From assembly GCA_934047225.1 (NCBI GenBank), contig OW204011.1, forward strand, positions 15,016,339-15,080,338: DNA of 64,000 nucleotides, in the 5' to 3' direction. Shown here one piece after another: positions 18,953 to 29,608 of the stretch; position 1 is the first letter of the stretch; the number at the start of each line of letters is the position of its first letter. This DNA is from Ypsolopha sequella. Taxonomy: Eukaryota; Arthropoda; Insecta; Lepidoptera; Ypsolophidae. The position numbers were made by a program, and so were the translations under genes. The notes under the pieces were generated by a model. The model saw only the letters and a list, made by a program, of their open reading frames with translations. It searched no databases and had not been told where the DNA came from.

Positions 18953-21900
18953 ATGCCGGTCACACGCTCCACGACGTCGAGGGACAAGGATGCAAGAGCT
19001 GCCTTGAGGACGACTCACGACCCGCCAACGGCTACCCATAGTACGACCACCGGTGGCACTACTGACGTCGAGGCTACAGGCATACTACACTTCGAGAATC
19101 CCGCGTCGCCGTCAGACTCCGAGAGGCCCGCACACCCGACCGAGGGTATTGCGAACCCCGCACCCCTCACGCTGCCCGCACCCCCTGCGCCACCCGCATG
19201 CTCCGTGACGCCTTCAGCCACTGCAAGCACCGTCAAGGAAGCCGAAGCTACGAAGCACACCACGACACACGAAGAACGAATCCTACCGCCCGCTGGAGCC
19301 CACCGTGCACCGTTAGGGAGGAAAGATACCACCGTGGCAAGATCGACGACGTCATCCCGTAGTCGTAGAAAGCTTGAAGCTGAGGCCAAATACAGACTCG
19401 CTATGCAGAAGCTTGAAGAAGAAAAAGCTCGAACGGAGCTGATAAGGGCACAGGCAGAACTGTTGGCTCTTGATTCAGAAGAAGAACCCGACGAAGTCTT
19501 GGAGCTGGAGAAATCAATAAATGTAGAGCGATGGATCGACGACACTATGAAGAATCAAGAACCCCACATGCCGCAAGAACCTCAACCTTCTATGGGGCCG
19601 AAGCCACGTGACCACGTGACAATAGCACCGTTTGAAGAAATGAGAAGCGACACCAAGAAGAGCGACATACAGATCCTGGCTGATGCAATTTTAGAAGCAA
19701 CACAGAACAACGCATCACGTCAACCAGTCGCACTCCACGCATACACGCAAGATCTACCATCGTTCAGCGGAAACATTGAAGAATGGCTCATATTCAAGAA
19801 ACAATACAGAGAGACCACAGCCCTGTACTCCGAAACACAGAACATGGCAAGGCTGAGGAAGAGCATCACTGGGCCGGCAAGAGAAGCTGTGAAGAGTTTG
19901 CTGATGCTAACATCACGACCCGAGGACGTCATCACAGCATTAGAACGACGCTTTGGGAAACCCGACGCGATAGTATTGGCCGAGATGGAGAAGATCAAGA
20001 AACATGCAGCACTGAACGAGAACCCACGAGACACATGCATCTTCGCTAGTCGCGTCAACAACGTCGTGGCGACTATCAAGGCGCTTTCAATGCCGCAATA
20101 TCTCCACTCACCTGAGATGTGCAGAAGCATTATCGAGAAGCTCACACCGATCACCAAGCACCGATGGTACGACTTCAGAGCGAGGTGCACCGACCATGAA
20201 GAACCAGAACTCCTCAAGATCGACCGGTTCCTCAGTACGGAAGCAGACCTCTGCGGACCATACACACCAGCGGAAGTAGAGAAAACCAAGAGCTTCAACA
20301 GATCGAACACGCGCTTCGCACAAGCACATCACGTCGAGGAAGAGAAAGAAGAGACCACTGCTGCAGTGCAAGAAGAGAAAAAGAAGACCTGCATATTTTG
20401 CACTGAAGAACATTGGTCACACGAATGCAAGAAATTCATAGCAGCAGACAACGAGAAAAGATGGAAGATGGCAATGGAAAACAAACTCTGTTTCCGTTGC
20501 CTGAGAAAGCGTCACCAAAGAACAAGCTGCCGCAGTCCACCATGCAAGATCTGCAAGAGAAGCCATCATCTTACTTTGCATAACCCAGAGAAGAAAGAAC
20601 AAGTCGAGAAACCCAGAGAACAAAGGGAGAAACCATTAGAAGATAAGAAAACTGAGGAGACCGTCAACACTGCAGTACTGTCCGTCGCAGCGCCACTCAC
20701 AGCCTATCTCAAGATCATTCCCGTTGAAGTTTACGGACCCGAGGGCTCTCAGAAGATACTGGCACTCTTGGACGAGGGATCAACCATCACTATGCTAAAC
20801 AGTGATGTAGCCAGGAAGATAGGAGTCAGGGGTGAACCAGAGAGGCTGAGCATCAGCACCGTGGGCGGCGGTAAAGTCACCACACTCAGTTCCCTACGAG
20901 TCGACTTGAAGATACGAGGACTTCATCGCAGCGACAAGAGAAACATCACCAACGTGAGAACTATAGAAGACTTGAAGCTGCCACTCCAGCAAGTCCAGAA
21001 AGAAGATATTGAAGCATGCAAACATCTCAAGCAGATAGAGAAACAGATCACCTTCGCACCTGAAGCACCCAAGATGATCATTGGGCAAGACAACTGGGAT
21101 CTTATCGTCAGCAGAAAGATAATCAAAGGAAGACCATCTCAACCTGTCGCCTCACAGACAAACCTCGGATGGGTACTCCATGGCGTTCACGCAGGCATCT
21201 CCGTTCCAGTTAACTTTGTCAATCACTGCATGGAAGAGAGAAGCGAAGATGAAATAGAGAAAATGATAAGGCATCACTTCAGCATCGACGCACTAGGAGT
21301 ACAACCGAAACGACCGAGCACTGACCCAGAAGAGAAGGCTCTGATGATTCTGAACACAACCACAAGAAGACTTCAAGATGGAAGATTTGAAACGGGACTG
21401 CTGTGGGCCAGCAAAGAAGAAACACTACCGAACAATCACACCCACGCCCTGAGAAGACTGAAGTCAATAGAAAAGAAGCTGAACCAAGACGAAGAAATGA
21501 AGACTCAATATCGACAGCAGATCCAACATCTCATTGACAGCGGATACGCCGAAGAAGCCCCTCCACCAAAGGCAGAGAACAAGAGAACATTCTATTTACC
21601 GCACTTCGCCGTAACTCATCCAACAAAGAAGAAGATCAGAATTGTCTTCGACGCAGCGGCACGCTTCCAAGGAAAATGTTTGAACTCCGCGCTGCTGTCA
21701 GGACCAGATCAGCTGCAATCCCTGTTCGGCGTCTTAGTTCGCTTCCGAGAAAAACCCATCGCAATTATGGCAGACATCAAAGAGATGTTTCTACAGATCA
21801 AGATCAGAGAGGAAGATCGAGACAGCCTCAGATTCCTGTGGACAAATCAAAATGACAAAACAGAGGAATATAGAATGACTTCGGTGATCTTCGGAGCGAC

Positions 21901-24742
21901 CTCATCGCCAGCAACTGCAATATTTGTCAAGAACAAAAACGCAATGGAATTCAGCGACAAATACCCTGAAGCAAGCAGAGCAATCGTCAGAAATCACTAC
22001 ATGGACGACTATCTCCAGAGTTTCACCTCAAAAGAAGAAGCTACAAGAATCGCCAAACAAGTCGATCACATCCACAAGAAGGCGGGTTTTCAACTCCGAG
22101 GATGGGCAAGCAACGAAAAGTCTCTTCTAGAACAAATAACCACAGAAGAAAACAAGACTGAAGTTAAGCTGACGCAAGAAACCGAAGAAAAAACTCTGGG
22201 ATTATTATGGAAGACAGAAGAAGATGCATTGGCTTTCAACGTCACTCTCAGGAACACTCCGACAGACATCCTCAACGGTGAAAAGAAGCCAACGAAGAGA
22301 CAAGTCATGAGCGCCGTGATGTCCACATTTGATCCAATTGGTCTATTGGCACCAGTCCTAGTACAAGGGAAGAAAATAGTACAGAAACTATGGAAGACTG
22401 GAATTGGATGGGATCAAGAAGTTGGAGACGAAATCATACCTGCGTGGAAGAATTATCTGGCAGAACTAACAAGACTTCGAACATTGAGAATCCCAAGAAG
22501 CCTAACGAAGACCGTCACCCATGGAGAGCTTCATACGTTCGTAGATGCCAGCGAGGAAGCATACGCAGCCGCCGTATACTGGAGAACCACTGAAGAAGAC
22601 GGCAGCATTAGAGTCGTGCTCATCGCAGGAAAAGCCAAGGTCACGCCAACGAAGCCAATTTCGGTCCCACGTCTTGAGCTGCAATCCGCTTTACTTGGCA
22701 GCAGGCTGGCCAGAAGCATAACCGAAGAAACAGACCTAGAAATAAAGAAGAAAGTTTTTTGGTCAGACTCCAGTACAGTACTACAATGGATCAAGACAGA
22801 GCCAAGAAAATTCAAGACCTTCGTGGCGCACAGATTAGCTGAAATAGAAGACCTTACCAAACCAGAAGAATGGAGATGGGTCCCTACTAAACAGAATCCA
22901 GCCGATGAAGCCACCCGTGGTGTTCCAAGAGATTTCGCCGAACAATCTGCGTGGTTTACCGGACCATCCTTCCTGCAGACAACAGAGGAGAACTGGCCAA
23001 TCAACAGATTCCAGAACAAGGTGGAGCCAACAGGAGAAGAAAAAATAGAAAGAGTAGCAACCGTTAATTGTCTACAACCGTCCACTCCAGATGAAGAGCG
23101 CTTCTCAACATGGAAGAAACTACTGAAAACCATGGCAAGAGTTCTCATGTTCATCGACATCTGCAGAAAGAAGAATATCATAATGGCCGCACATGAAGAC
23201 AAGAACTGGAAACCCTATTCCAAAAAAGAGAAGAAGAAGAGGATCACGCAGCCCAAGAAGATAGAAGAAAAGAAATTTTTACCAATAGACGAGTCATACA
23301 TAAGACGAGCAGAAATACTTTTAATAAAGAAGAGCCAAGAAGACTGCTTTAGCGAAGAAATCAATAACCTAAAGAAGAACCAACTATTGAAGAAATCAAG
23401 CAAACTCAGCAGATTCGAAGTCTATTTAGATGAGGAAGAAGTACTCCGAGTCAAAGGCCGCATCGAAAAGGTTACTGGCGTACAAGACACTGTGAAGAAA
23501 CCCGCAGTGCTGGAAGGAAGACACAGAATCACACGCCTGATTATGGAAGATTATCATAGACGCTGTTACCACGGAAACCATGCGACGGTGATGAACGAAC
23601 TACGGCAACGATACTACATCACAGGGATGAGATCCAGCATCAGAAAACTGATTCATCAATGCCAGTGGTGCCGTATGAAGAAAAACACACCGCAGAGACC
23701 ACCGACGGGAGACCTACCAGGAGAACGACTACAACATCATCGACGACCATTTACATACGCCGCTGTCGACTACTTTGGGCCAATGAAGATCACCATAGGC
23801 CGACGAAATGAAAAACGTTGGGGCGTACTCTTCACTTGCCTCACTACAAGGGCAATACACTTAGAGCTGGTGCAAACACTCAGCACCAGTTCCATGATCA
23901 TGGCACTGAGGAGGATGGCAGCAAGAAGAGGAACACCGGCTACCCTCTACAGCGACAATGGAACTAATTTCGTCGGAGCAGAACGTGAGCTGAAAGAAGA
24001 GTTCGAGAAGATGAAGAAAGAAGACCCAGAGCAGAAGATTCAAGGCCTAGGAATTCGCTGGAAATTCGTACCGCCAGGAGCACCAAACATGGCAGGAGCA
24101 TGGGAGCGAATGGTCAGAACAGTCAAGACTGCACTCTACGCTACGCTCAAAGAGAAGGCGCCATCTGAAGAAACACTGCACACACTGCTCACTGAAATAG
24201 AGCACATGGTTAACTCCAGACCATTGACGAACGTGAGCACCGATCCAGCAGATGAAGAAAGCCTAACGCCAAACCACTTCCTCCTGGGACGATCAAACGG
24301 AGCACCAGTCATTGGAACATTCGACGACAAAGTAATGATTGGGAAGGTGGACTGGAGAACTGCGCAGCGTCTTGCAGACAACTTTTGGCACAGATGGATG
24401 AAGGAATACCTCCCAGAACTACTTCTACGTCGCGGAGGCCTCCGACAAGCTACAGCAGTCGCCGAAGGAGACATCGTACTCATCGCGGACGGAACGCTGC
24501 CAAGGAACCTGTGGCCTAGAGGAGAAGTAACGAAGACGGTACCAGGACCTGACGGAAGAACGAGAATCATCGAAGTCCGAACAGCTGGCGGAACATTTAG
24601 GAGACCGGTGTCACGGATCATCGTGCTGGTTCCTGCATCGTCGCGACCGAAGGATGGTGCTGCGCACGGCGGGGAGACTGTTAGCGACGGGTGCAGCAAA
24701 GGTCAACTTCACACGCCCTCTGCAGGCAACGAAAGGAACTAA
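18953..24742 (+). CDS. BEL-2 Gag-Pol polyprotein
   Basis: Start chosen at ATG 18953 (MPVTRSTTS). The open frame upstream only translates LTR and the A-tail of LINE-B. About 1929 residues, no stop. Order: coiled, charged Gag N-terminus; Gag core with LPSFSGNIEEWLIFKKQY at about 265; zinc clusters at about 480-540 (CFRCLRKRHQRTSC); aspartic protease LLDEGSTITML at about 605; RT with FGATSSPATA and YMDD at about 1016; RNase H (FVDASEEAY, WSDSSTV) at about 1195-1290; H2C2 zinc region; integrase with DYFGPM, TCLTTRAIHLE, YSDNGTNF and GAWERM at about 1605-1720. It ends inside the 3' LTR. All catalytic motifs are present, so the protein could work, but the 5' LTR promoter has been destroyed by LINE-B. 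Confidence 0.93.
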   Translation: MPVTRSTTSRDKDARAALRTTHDPPTATHSTTTGGTTDVEATGILHFENPASPSDSERPAHPTEGIANPAPLTLPAPPAPPACSVTPSATASTVKEAEATKHTTTHEERILPPAGAHRAPLGRKDTTVARSTTSSRSRRKLEAEAKYRLAMQKLEEEKARTELIRAQAELLALDSEEEPDEVLELEKSINVERWIDDTMKNQEPHMPQEPQPSMGPKPRDHVTIAPFEEMRSDTKKSDIQILADAILEATQNNASRQPVALHAYTQDLPSFSGNIEEWLIFKKQYRETTALYSETQNMARLRKSITGPAREAVKSLLMLTSRPEDVITALERRFGKPDAIVLAEMEKIKKHAALNENPRDTCIFASRVNNVVATIKALSMPQYLHSPEMCRSIIEKLTPITKHRWYDFRARCTDHEEPELLKIDRFLSTEADLCGPYTPAEVEKTKSFNRSNTRFAQAHHVEEEKEETTAAVQEEKKKTCIFCTEEHWSHECKKFIAADNEKRWKMAMENKLCFRCLRKRHQRTSCRSPPCKICKRSHHLTLHNPEKKEQVEKPREQREKPLEDKKTEETVNTAVLSVAAPLTAYLKIIPVEVYGPEGSQKILALLDEGSTITMLNSDVARKIGVRGEPERLSISTVGGGKVTTLSSLRVDLKIRGLHRSDKRNITNVRTIEDLKLPLQQVQKEDIEACKHLKQIEKQITFAPEAPKMIIGQDNWDLIVSRKIIKGRPSQPVASQTNLGWVLHGVHAGISVPVNFVNHCMEERSEDEIEKMIRHHFSIDALGVQPKRPSTDPEEKALMILNTTTRRLQDGRFETGLLWASKEETLPNNHTHALRRLKSIEKKLNQDEEMKTQYRQQIQHLIDSGYAEEAPPPKAENKRTFYLPHFAVTHPTKKKIRIVFDAAARFQGKCLNSALLSGPDQLQSLFGVLVRFREKPIAIMADIKEMFLQIKIREEDRDSLRFLWTNQNDKTEEYRMTSVIFGATSSPATAIFVKNKNAMEFSDKYPEASRAIVRNHYMDDYLQSFTSKEEATRIAKQVDHIHKKAGFQLRGWASNEKSLLEQITTEENKTEVKLTQETEEKTLGLLWKTEEDALAFNVTLRNTPTDILNGEKKPTKRQVMSAVMSTFDPIGLLAPVLVQGKKIVQKLWKTGIGWDQEVGDEIIPAWKNYLAELTRLRTLRIPRSLTKTVTHGELHTFVDASEEAYAAAVYWRTTEEDGSIRVVLIAGKAKVTPTKPISVPRLELQSALLGSRLARSITEETDLEIKKKVFWSDSSTVLQWIKTEPRKFKTFVAHRLAEIEDLTKPEEWRWVPTKQNPADEATRGVPRDFAEQSAWFTGPSFLQTTEENWPINRFQNKVEPTGEEKIERVATVNCLQPSTPDEERFSTWKKLLKTMARVLMFIDICRKKNIIMAAHEDKNWKPYSKKEKKKRITQPKKIEEKKFLPIDESYIRRAEILLIKKSQEDCFSEEINNLKKNQLLKKSSKLSRFEVYLDEEEVLRVKGRIEKVTGVQDTVKKPAVLEGRHRITRLIMEDYHRRCYHGNHATVMNELRQRYYITGMRSSIRKLIHQCQWCRMKKNTPQRPPTGDLPGERLQHHRRPFTYAAVDYFGPMKITIGRRNEKRWGVLFTCLTTRAIHLELVQTLSTSSMIMALRRMAARRGTPATLYSDNGTNFVGAERELKEEFEKMKKEDPEQKIQGLGIRWKFVPPGAPNMAGAWERMVRTVKTALYATLKEKAPSEETLHTLLTEIEHMVNSRPLTNVSTDPADEESLTPNHFLLGRSNGAPVIGTFDDKVMIGKVDWRTAQRLADNFWHRWMKEYLPELLLRRGGLRQATAVAEGDIVLIADGTLPRNLWPRGEVTKTVPGPDGRTRIIEVRTAGGTFRRPVSRIIVLVPASSRPKDGAAHGGETVSDGCSKGQLHTPSAGNERN

Positions 24743-25130
24743 CGAAGATTTAGGGTATGCTAGCGCGGCGTTACCGTACAGACGCAACAAAATGTTTTTC
24801 GCGTTTTTAACATAAAAATAATGATTTTAGAACAAATAAATAAATGTAAATAGATTAAGAATATCATATAGAATTAGGGAAAAATATTGTATTATGTCTA
24901 GCTATAGGAATGAATAAATTATGACGAGTTTTCTTAATAAAAACCTAAGACAAGGATGCACACATATGTAAGAAAGAAATAGATATAAGATTAGTGCCGT
25001 GTGCAAAACGGCAAGTATATAAGGCGGGCCTAACCCGCGGTTTGTCATTCAGTTCTGAGCATTACAAGAAGAATAATAAGAATAATAACAGAAGAAAAAT
25101 CTAAAAGAAGTTTCAATACAGTCCACTACA
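24679..25130 (+). repeat. BEL-2 3' LTR (complete)
   Basis: 452 bp, TGTTAGCG...CCACTACA. Contains a core promoter: TATATAAGG at 25016 and initiator-like TCATTCAGTT at 25045, which shows what the 5' LTR has lost. Confidence 0.93.
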
Positions 25131-25135
25131 ACTAC

Positions 25136-27827
25136 TCTTCTAAATATGAGTGACTCAATCATACTAGCCGGTGATTTTAATAGCAAACACTCGAGCTGGA
25201 ACAGCCGGATAGTAAACACTAACGGACGATTATTAAATATAATATGTGACAAACTGACAATAGACCCTATTGGCCCCCTGACCCCCACACACTTCCCAAA
25301 AAACCTCCCAGACAATGAAGGTGATATTCTCGACATCATGCTCCTTAAGAACGTCTGTCTCCCCCTTAAGAGCATACAAGTTCACCACGAACTCGACTCG
25401 GATCATAGACCAGTGACTGCGGAGCTGGGTATGCCGATTTCAATACCCCCAGCTAAAACTACTAAGACAGATTGGACCAAACTTCACAACTCCCTTAAAA
25501 ATGATCCCTTACCAAACGAACTGACAGAAATACCTACAGTAATGACCACCCGACAAGACGTGGATTTAGCTATAAATAAATTCACCAACTACTTACAAAC
25601 TACCCTAAGTAACTGCTCTAAACAGATAGACGGAACTGATGACAAAAAATACCGACTCCCGAGTGACATTCAGGACCTAATAAGAGAAAAACATGCTGCC
25701 ACCCGCGCGCACGATTTCTTCCCCTCTCAGGAAAATAGAGTCAAACTTCGCTCCCTCCAGAGGCAAGTGAAAGAGCGAGTCAGAGAGTACAAATCCCAGG
25801 AATGGGACAAATTGCTTTCTGATTTATCACCTCATCACCAAGCCTACTGGAAGCTAGCACGCTCCATGAAAGCCGACACAGTTATCGACATTCCAGCCCT
25901 CACACGATCCGACAAGACAATAGTATTCGAGGACGCCGACAAGGCCGAGTGCCTGGCCGACAGCCTCGAAAAACAATGTTCCCCGTCCCTAGAAATGACA
26001 GACCAGTCTCACATTGACTTCGTTGATAACGAAGTCAATAACAGAGCCTCCCGCCCACCAACTGACAAGTTAGACCCAGTCACCGTTAAAGAGGTTTCTC
26101 AGATTATTAAAAATCTAAACCCCAAAAAATCCCCAGGATCTGACGGTATTACAAACCGAGTTTTAAAAAACCTATCTTACCCCCTCCTAGTCATACTAGT
26201 TTCTATCATGAATTCAGCGATAGAATTCTGTATGTTCCCCGATTCATGGAAAGAGGCTGACGTCATAGGCATTCATAAGCCGGGTAAAGAACGCTCAGTC
26301 CCATCCAGCTACCGCCCCATCAGTCTTCTAAAGTCACTTGGTAAAATATACGAACGTATATTAAATACCAGACTTAAAAATCCAGCATCTGAAAATAACC
26401 TAATACCGAACGAACAATTCGGCTTCCGATCTGGGCATTCTTGTATACAGCAAGTGCACAGAATAATCGAATATATAATGGATGGTTTTAGACACAAAAA
26501 ATCAAAACACACGGGTGCCTTATTCTTTGACGTAGCCAAAGCTTTTGATAAAGTTTGGCACAATTGACTCATATTCAAGCTATATAGCATGAAACTCCCC
26601 GACAGAATAGTACTAATCATCAAAGACTTCCTTAAAAATCGAAAATTCCGATTCAGAGTGGACGGAACACACTCAAAACCACACCCTATAAACTCAGGAG
26701 TTCCGCAAGGATCAGTACTCTCGCCCCTCCTCTTCTCACTTTTTACAAGTGATATGCCACGCCCACAACACGTTCAACTCGCCCTCTTCGCTGACGATAC
26801 AGCTCTCTACTGTAAAAATAGAAAAGCGGAAGTCACTTTCAAACGACTACAAGTGGCCGCCACACAGCTGGGAGACTGGTTCAAAAAATGGCGCATAGAA
26901 CTAAATCCCGATAAAAGCGCGGCCATTTACTTTTCTCGTTTCACTCCGCGCCAGGAGTGGAACAAACCCAAACCCAACATAACACTATTCGGCCGGACCA
27001 TTCCCTGGTCGACCCAAGTCAAATACCTCGGTGTCAATCTAGACAGCCGACTATCCTTCGGCCCTCACATAGACATTGTGAGAAACAGAGCCAAATTTAT
27101 ACTAAGTAGACTCTCTCCACTAATAACATCAAAAAGTAAACTTTCATTACGCAGTAAACTCAGATTATATCTGACCTGCGTCCGTCCCATCTTCACTTAT
27201 GCTAGTGTAGTATTTGCACACTCCGCAAAAACTCACACTAAGAAATTACAAGTATTACAGAATAAATTCCTACGTAGAGCTACCGGCGCACCCTGGTACG
27301 TACGTAATTATAATCTCCATAAGGACCTCAAAGTACCTACAGTTAGACAATTCATGAAGCAAATATCCATGCGATATTTCGACTTATCCGCACACCATAC
27401 CAACCCGCTTATTAGACAAGCCTCTGACTATAAGGTATTCGTGAATGCCAAACAAGGACGTAGACGACCAAGACATGTTATAATCGACTCCGACGACGAA
27501 ATAACTAAAAAGATTTCAGACTCACAGCCGACTGACAACAGTGACAAAACAAACCCCACTTCCCCTCTATACCTACACCGCCCCCGCAGAAGGCGGCGGA
27601 AAGGTAATCAAACAGCCGGTTCACCGACGGCTACGACTATCACTACGACACCTAGCGCGCTACGCCATAGCCAATTACCGCTACGACGTAGCGTAAATCG
27701 CTATTCTATCTCCCCTATGACGCCGAGCGCCTTACGCAGGCGAAAACTATTCTTAAGACGTAACGACACACGGTACAAGTACGTGCCTGGTCGTTTTTCA
27801 CCTATCCACATATCACAGCCACCTTAG
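25136..27827 (+). pseudogene. LINE-A ORF2, rest of endonuclease and RT
   Basis: Resumes the frame cut at 17270. Endonuclease blocks: ILAGDFNSKHSSWNSR and LDSDHRPV (catalytic Asp-His). RT blocks: PKKSPGSDGI, SYRPISLL, EQFGFRSGHS and FFDVAKAFDKVWHN, then an in-frame TGA at 26565-26567 where relatives have Gly. Past it the frame runs on to 27827 with SGVPQGSVLSPLLFSLFTSD and LFADDTALYC. No RNase H domain. With the ORF1 frameshift, this stop and BEL-2, the copy is dead. About 1033 residues would be expected from the undisturbed ORF. Confidence 0.88.
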
Positions 27828-28067
27828 TTCGTCCGCACCCCCCCTCGGGGCACACGAATAAACAAATAAAAACAATAGACTCATAGACTTTTAAAAAAGA
27901 CTCTCTCAGACTCTTTAAATAGACTTTTAAAGGACCTTTAAAAACAAATAAATAAATAAACTTTTATAGAGGTTGGGTACTCTCTGTCCCCCTCTTCAAG
28001 GTAAAGCTGAAAAGGCCAAAAGGCCGACAGCAAAAAAGATCAATTCAAAAAAAAAAAAAAAAAAAAA
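27828..28067 (+). other. LINE-A 3' UTR and A-tail
   Basis: AT-rich with AAATAAATAAATAAA, then AAAGGCCAAAAGGCC and 21 A. The A run meets TTTTGGTCATCAG, which is H2A 5' sequence with one base changed (ATATTGG in units 2 and 3). The junction cannot be placed exactly, because the H2A site also has seven A. Confidence 0.75.
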
Positions 28068-28149
28068 TTTTGGTCATCAGATCACTTCTGTCCGCGGTTT
28101 TGCGCGTACTTTCCTGTGTAACCAGTACCGTTTATTAATATCATTCAAC

Positions 28150-28524
28150 ATGTCCGGACGCGGAAAGGGCGGCAAAGTCAAGGGAAAGGCAAAGTCCCGT
28201 TCCAACCGTGCCGGTCTCCAGTTCCCGGTGGGACGTATCCACAGGCTGCTCCGCAAGGGCAACTACGCTGAGCGCGTCGGTGCCGGAGCGCCGGTGTACT
28301 TGGCCGCCGTTATGGAATATCTAGCCGCTGAAGTACTCGAGTTGGCCGGCAACGCGGCCCGCGACAACAAGAAGACCAGGATCATCCCCCGTCACTTGCA
28401 GCTCGCCATCCGTAACGACGAGGAGCTGAACAAGCTCTTGTCCGGCGTGACCATCGCTCAGGGCGGTGTTCTGCCGAACATCCAAGCGGTGCTTCTGCCC
28501 AAGAAGACCGAGAAGAAGGCATAA
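28150..28524 (+). CDS. H2A: Histone H2A, unit 1
   Basis: 124 residues from ATG 28150 ([12 protein letters not shown]). Core nucleosomal histone that pairs with H2[10 protein letters not shown] at 22-30 is the H2A signature; the acidic patch residues are present ([16 protein letters not shown] near 90); the C-terminal tail LPKKTEKKA has the usual ubiquitin-acceptor lysines. No SQ motif, so not H2A.X, and not H2A.Z. The open frame upstream to 27973 is LINE-A translation and is not used. LINE-A replaces everything upstream of about -80, so the normal TATA and CCAAT boxes are gone; whether the gene is expressed is doubtful. It differs from units 2 and 3 by at least one silent change (GAC for GAT near 28372). 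Confidence 0.97.
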
Positions 28525-28547
28525 GCAGTAGTAGATGCAATCAAAAC

Positions 28548-28563
28548 GGCCCTTTTCAGGGCC
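28548..28563 (+). terminator. Histone 3' stem-loop, H2A unit 1
   Basis: GGCCCTTTTCAGGGCC followed by ACA: six-pair stem, four-base loop. This is the SLBP binding site for replication-dependent histone mRNA 3' ends, 24 bases after the stop. Confidence 0.95.
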
Positions 28564-28574
28564 ACAAAACTATT

Positions 28575-29070
28575 CCGTACACATTGTTGTTTCTGCACGA
28601 CTTGCTCGATCGATCAACTAAACTAAGTACACGACACACATTATTATTACTAGCTAGAGATACCTCCTACCTACCTACCTACCTACCTACCTACATGCAT
28701 GCATGCATGCGTTGGTTATTTATTTTTTATAACTACTTTGACAATCTTACCTTACCTATGATTTTGTGATACCTACCTACCTACCTACCTAGAGAGAGAC
28801 CATCATGGTTTCTGGCTGGTGGCTCTCATGTCCAAATAATAATAGCTGGCCTAAGTGGCGACAGCGAGTGAGGATATCTGGAAATTTTAAAAACTAATTT
28901 ATGATTATTATATAATAAGGTATATAACACAGTAGGACAGTCGTATTCTATTGATATTGTTATTAGACAAGAAAGAAAATAACATATTCTTTGTTAGAGC
29001 GAGATAGGTTTATACCTGATATAGTGCTGTACTTGTCACACGCATGACCGCATTCTATTCGGGCCACGGG
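28575..29070. repeat. H2A-H2B spacer, unit 1
   Basis: Holds (CTAC)n at 28675-28695, (CATG)n at 28694-28711 and a second (CTAC)n at 28770-28791. Otherwise unique AT-rich sequence. It differs from units 2 and 3 around 28905-28925 (ATTATTATATAATAAGG in place of AAATATACCTACCTAGG). Confidence 0.75.
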
Positions 29071-29102
29071 ATTGGTCGCTCGCTCTCCGATCGGTGTTAT
29101 AA
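29071..29102 (+). promoter_or_regulatory. H2B promoter, unit 1
   Basis: Inverted CCAAT box ATTGG (29071-29075) and TATA-like TTATAA (29097-29102), 84 bases before the ATG. Confidence 0.75.
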
Positions 29103-29185
29103 GCGCTCGAGCATGGACTGCGGGTCGTCATACACACGCCACACACCTTGCTCGACACCACTCACTTCACTAGTAAGGTACAATC

Positions 29186-29560
29186 ATGCCACCCAAGACT
29201 AGCGGCAAGGCCGCCAAGAAATCTGGCAAGGCCCAAAAGAACATCTCCAAGTCCGACAAGAAAAAGAAGAAGCACAAGAGGAAGGAGAGCTACGCCATTT
29301 ACATCTACAAGGTGCTGAAGCAGGTCCATCCGGACACCGGTATCTCCTCGAAGGCGATGTCCATCATGAACTCGTTCGTGAACGACATCTTCGAGCGCAT
29401 CGCTGCTGAGGCCTCACGTCTCGCCCACTACAACAAGCGATCGACGATCACATCGAGGGAGGTGCAGACCTCCGTGAGACTCCTGCTGCCCGGTGAGCTC
29501 GCCAAGCACGCCGTCAGTGAGGGTACCAAGGCCGTCACCAAGTACACCAGCTCCAAGTGA
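29186..29560 (+). CDS. H2B: Histone H2B, unit 1
   Basis: 124 residues. Lys-rich tail ([19 protein letters not shown]...[11 protein letters not shown]) then the histone fold starting [17 protein letters not shown], and the C-terminal helix ending [10 protein letters not shown] with the conserved ubiquitin-acceptor Lys. Partner of H2A, whose gene lies 660 bases upstream on the same strand. The sequence is identical to the copies at 44302 and 51924. Confidence 0.98.
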   Translation: MPPKTSGKAAKKSGKAQKNISKSDKKKKKHKRKESYAIYIYKVLKQVHPDTGISSKAMSIMNSFVNDIFERIAAEASRLAHYNKRSTITSREVQTSVRLLLPGELAKHAVSEGTKAVTKYTSSK

Positions 29561-29592
29561 GGTGTGATGTGCTCGCTCACACATATTAAAAC

Positions 29593-29608
29593 GGCCCTTT
29601 TCAGGGCC
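29593..29608 (+). terminator. Histone 3' stem-loop, H2B unit 1
   Basis: GGCCCTTTTCAGGGCC, 33 bases after the stop, followed by ACAAAAAA. Confidence 0.95.

Larger units (their letters stand above)
17271..25130 (+). mobile_element. BEL-2: BEL/Pao element inside LINE-A
   Basis: LTRs begin TGTTAGCG and end CCACTACA, with a 5-bp ACTAC duplication outside. The 3' LTR is complete (24679-25130, 452 bp). The 5' LTR keeps its first 199 and last 94 bases, but 159 bases between them are replaced by a LINE-B fragment. A primer-binding-like site (TTTTTGGACCTTCGG) follows at 18883. The one polyprotein frame is intact. The retained LTR parts are nearly identical (one difference noticed), so the insertion is recent. 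Confidence 0.92.
14197..28067 (+). mobile_element. LINE-A: Jockey-like non-LTR retrotransposon (with nested BEL-2)
   Basis: The 5' end abuts an H4 promoter at 14196 and the 3' end is a run of 21 A (28047-28067) abutting H2A 5' sequence. It carries ORF1 with three zinc knuckles and ORF2 with AP-type endonuclease and RT. It is split by BEL-2 (17271-25130) and holds a hAT MITE near its 5' end. Different histone promoters at the two ends imply recombination or a large deletion. The exact 5' end is inferred from the loss of H4 similarity. Confidence 0.75.

Noticed and set aside
27973..28149. N-terminal extension of H2A unit 1
   Set aside because: The upstream frame is LINE-A 3' UTR and A-tail; H2A proteins begin at MSGRGKGG.
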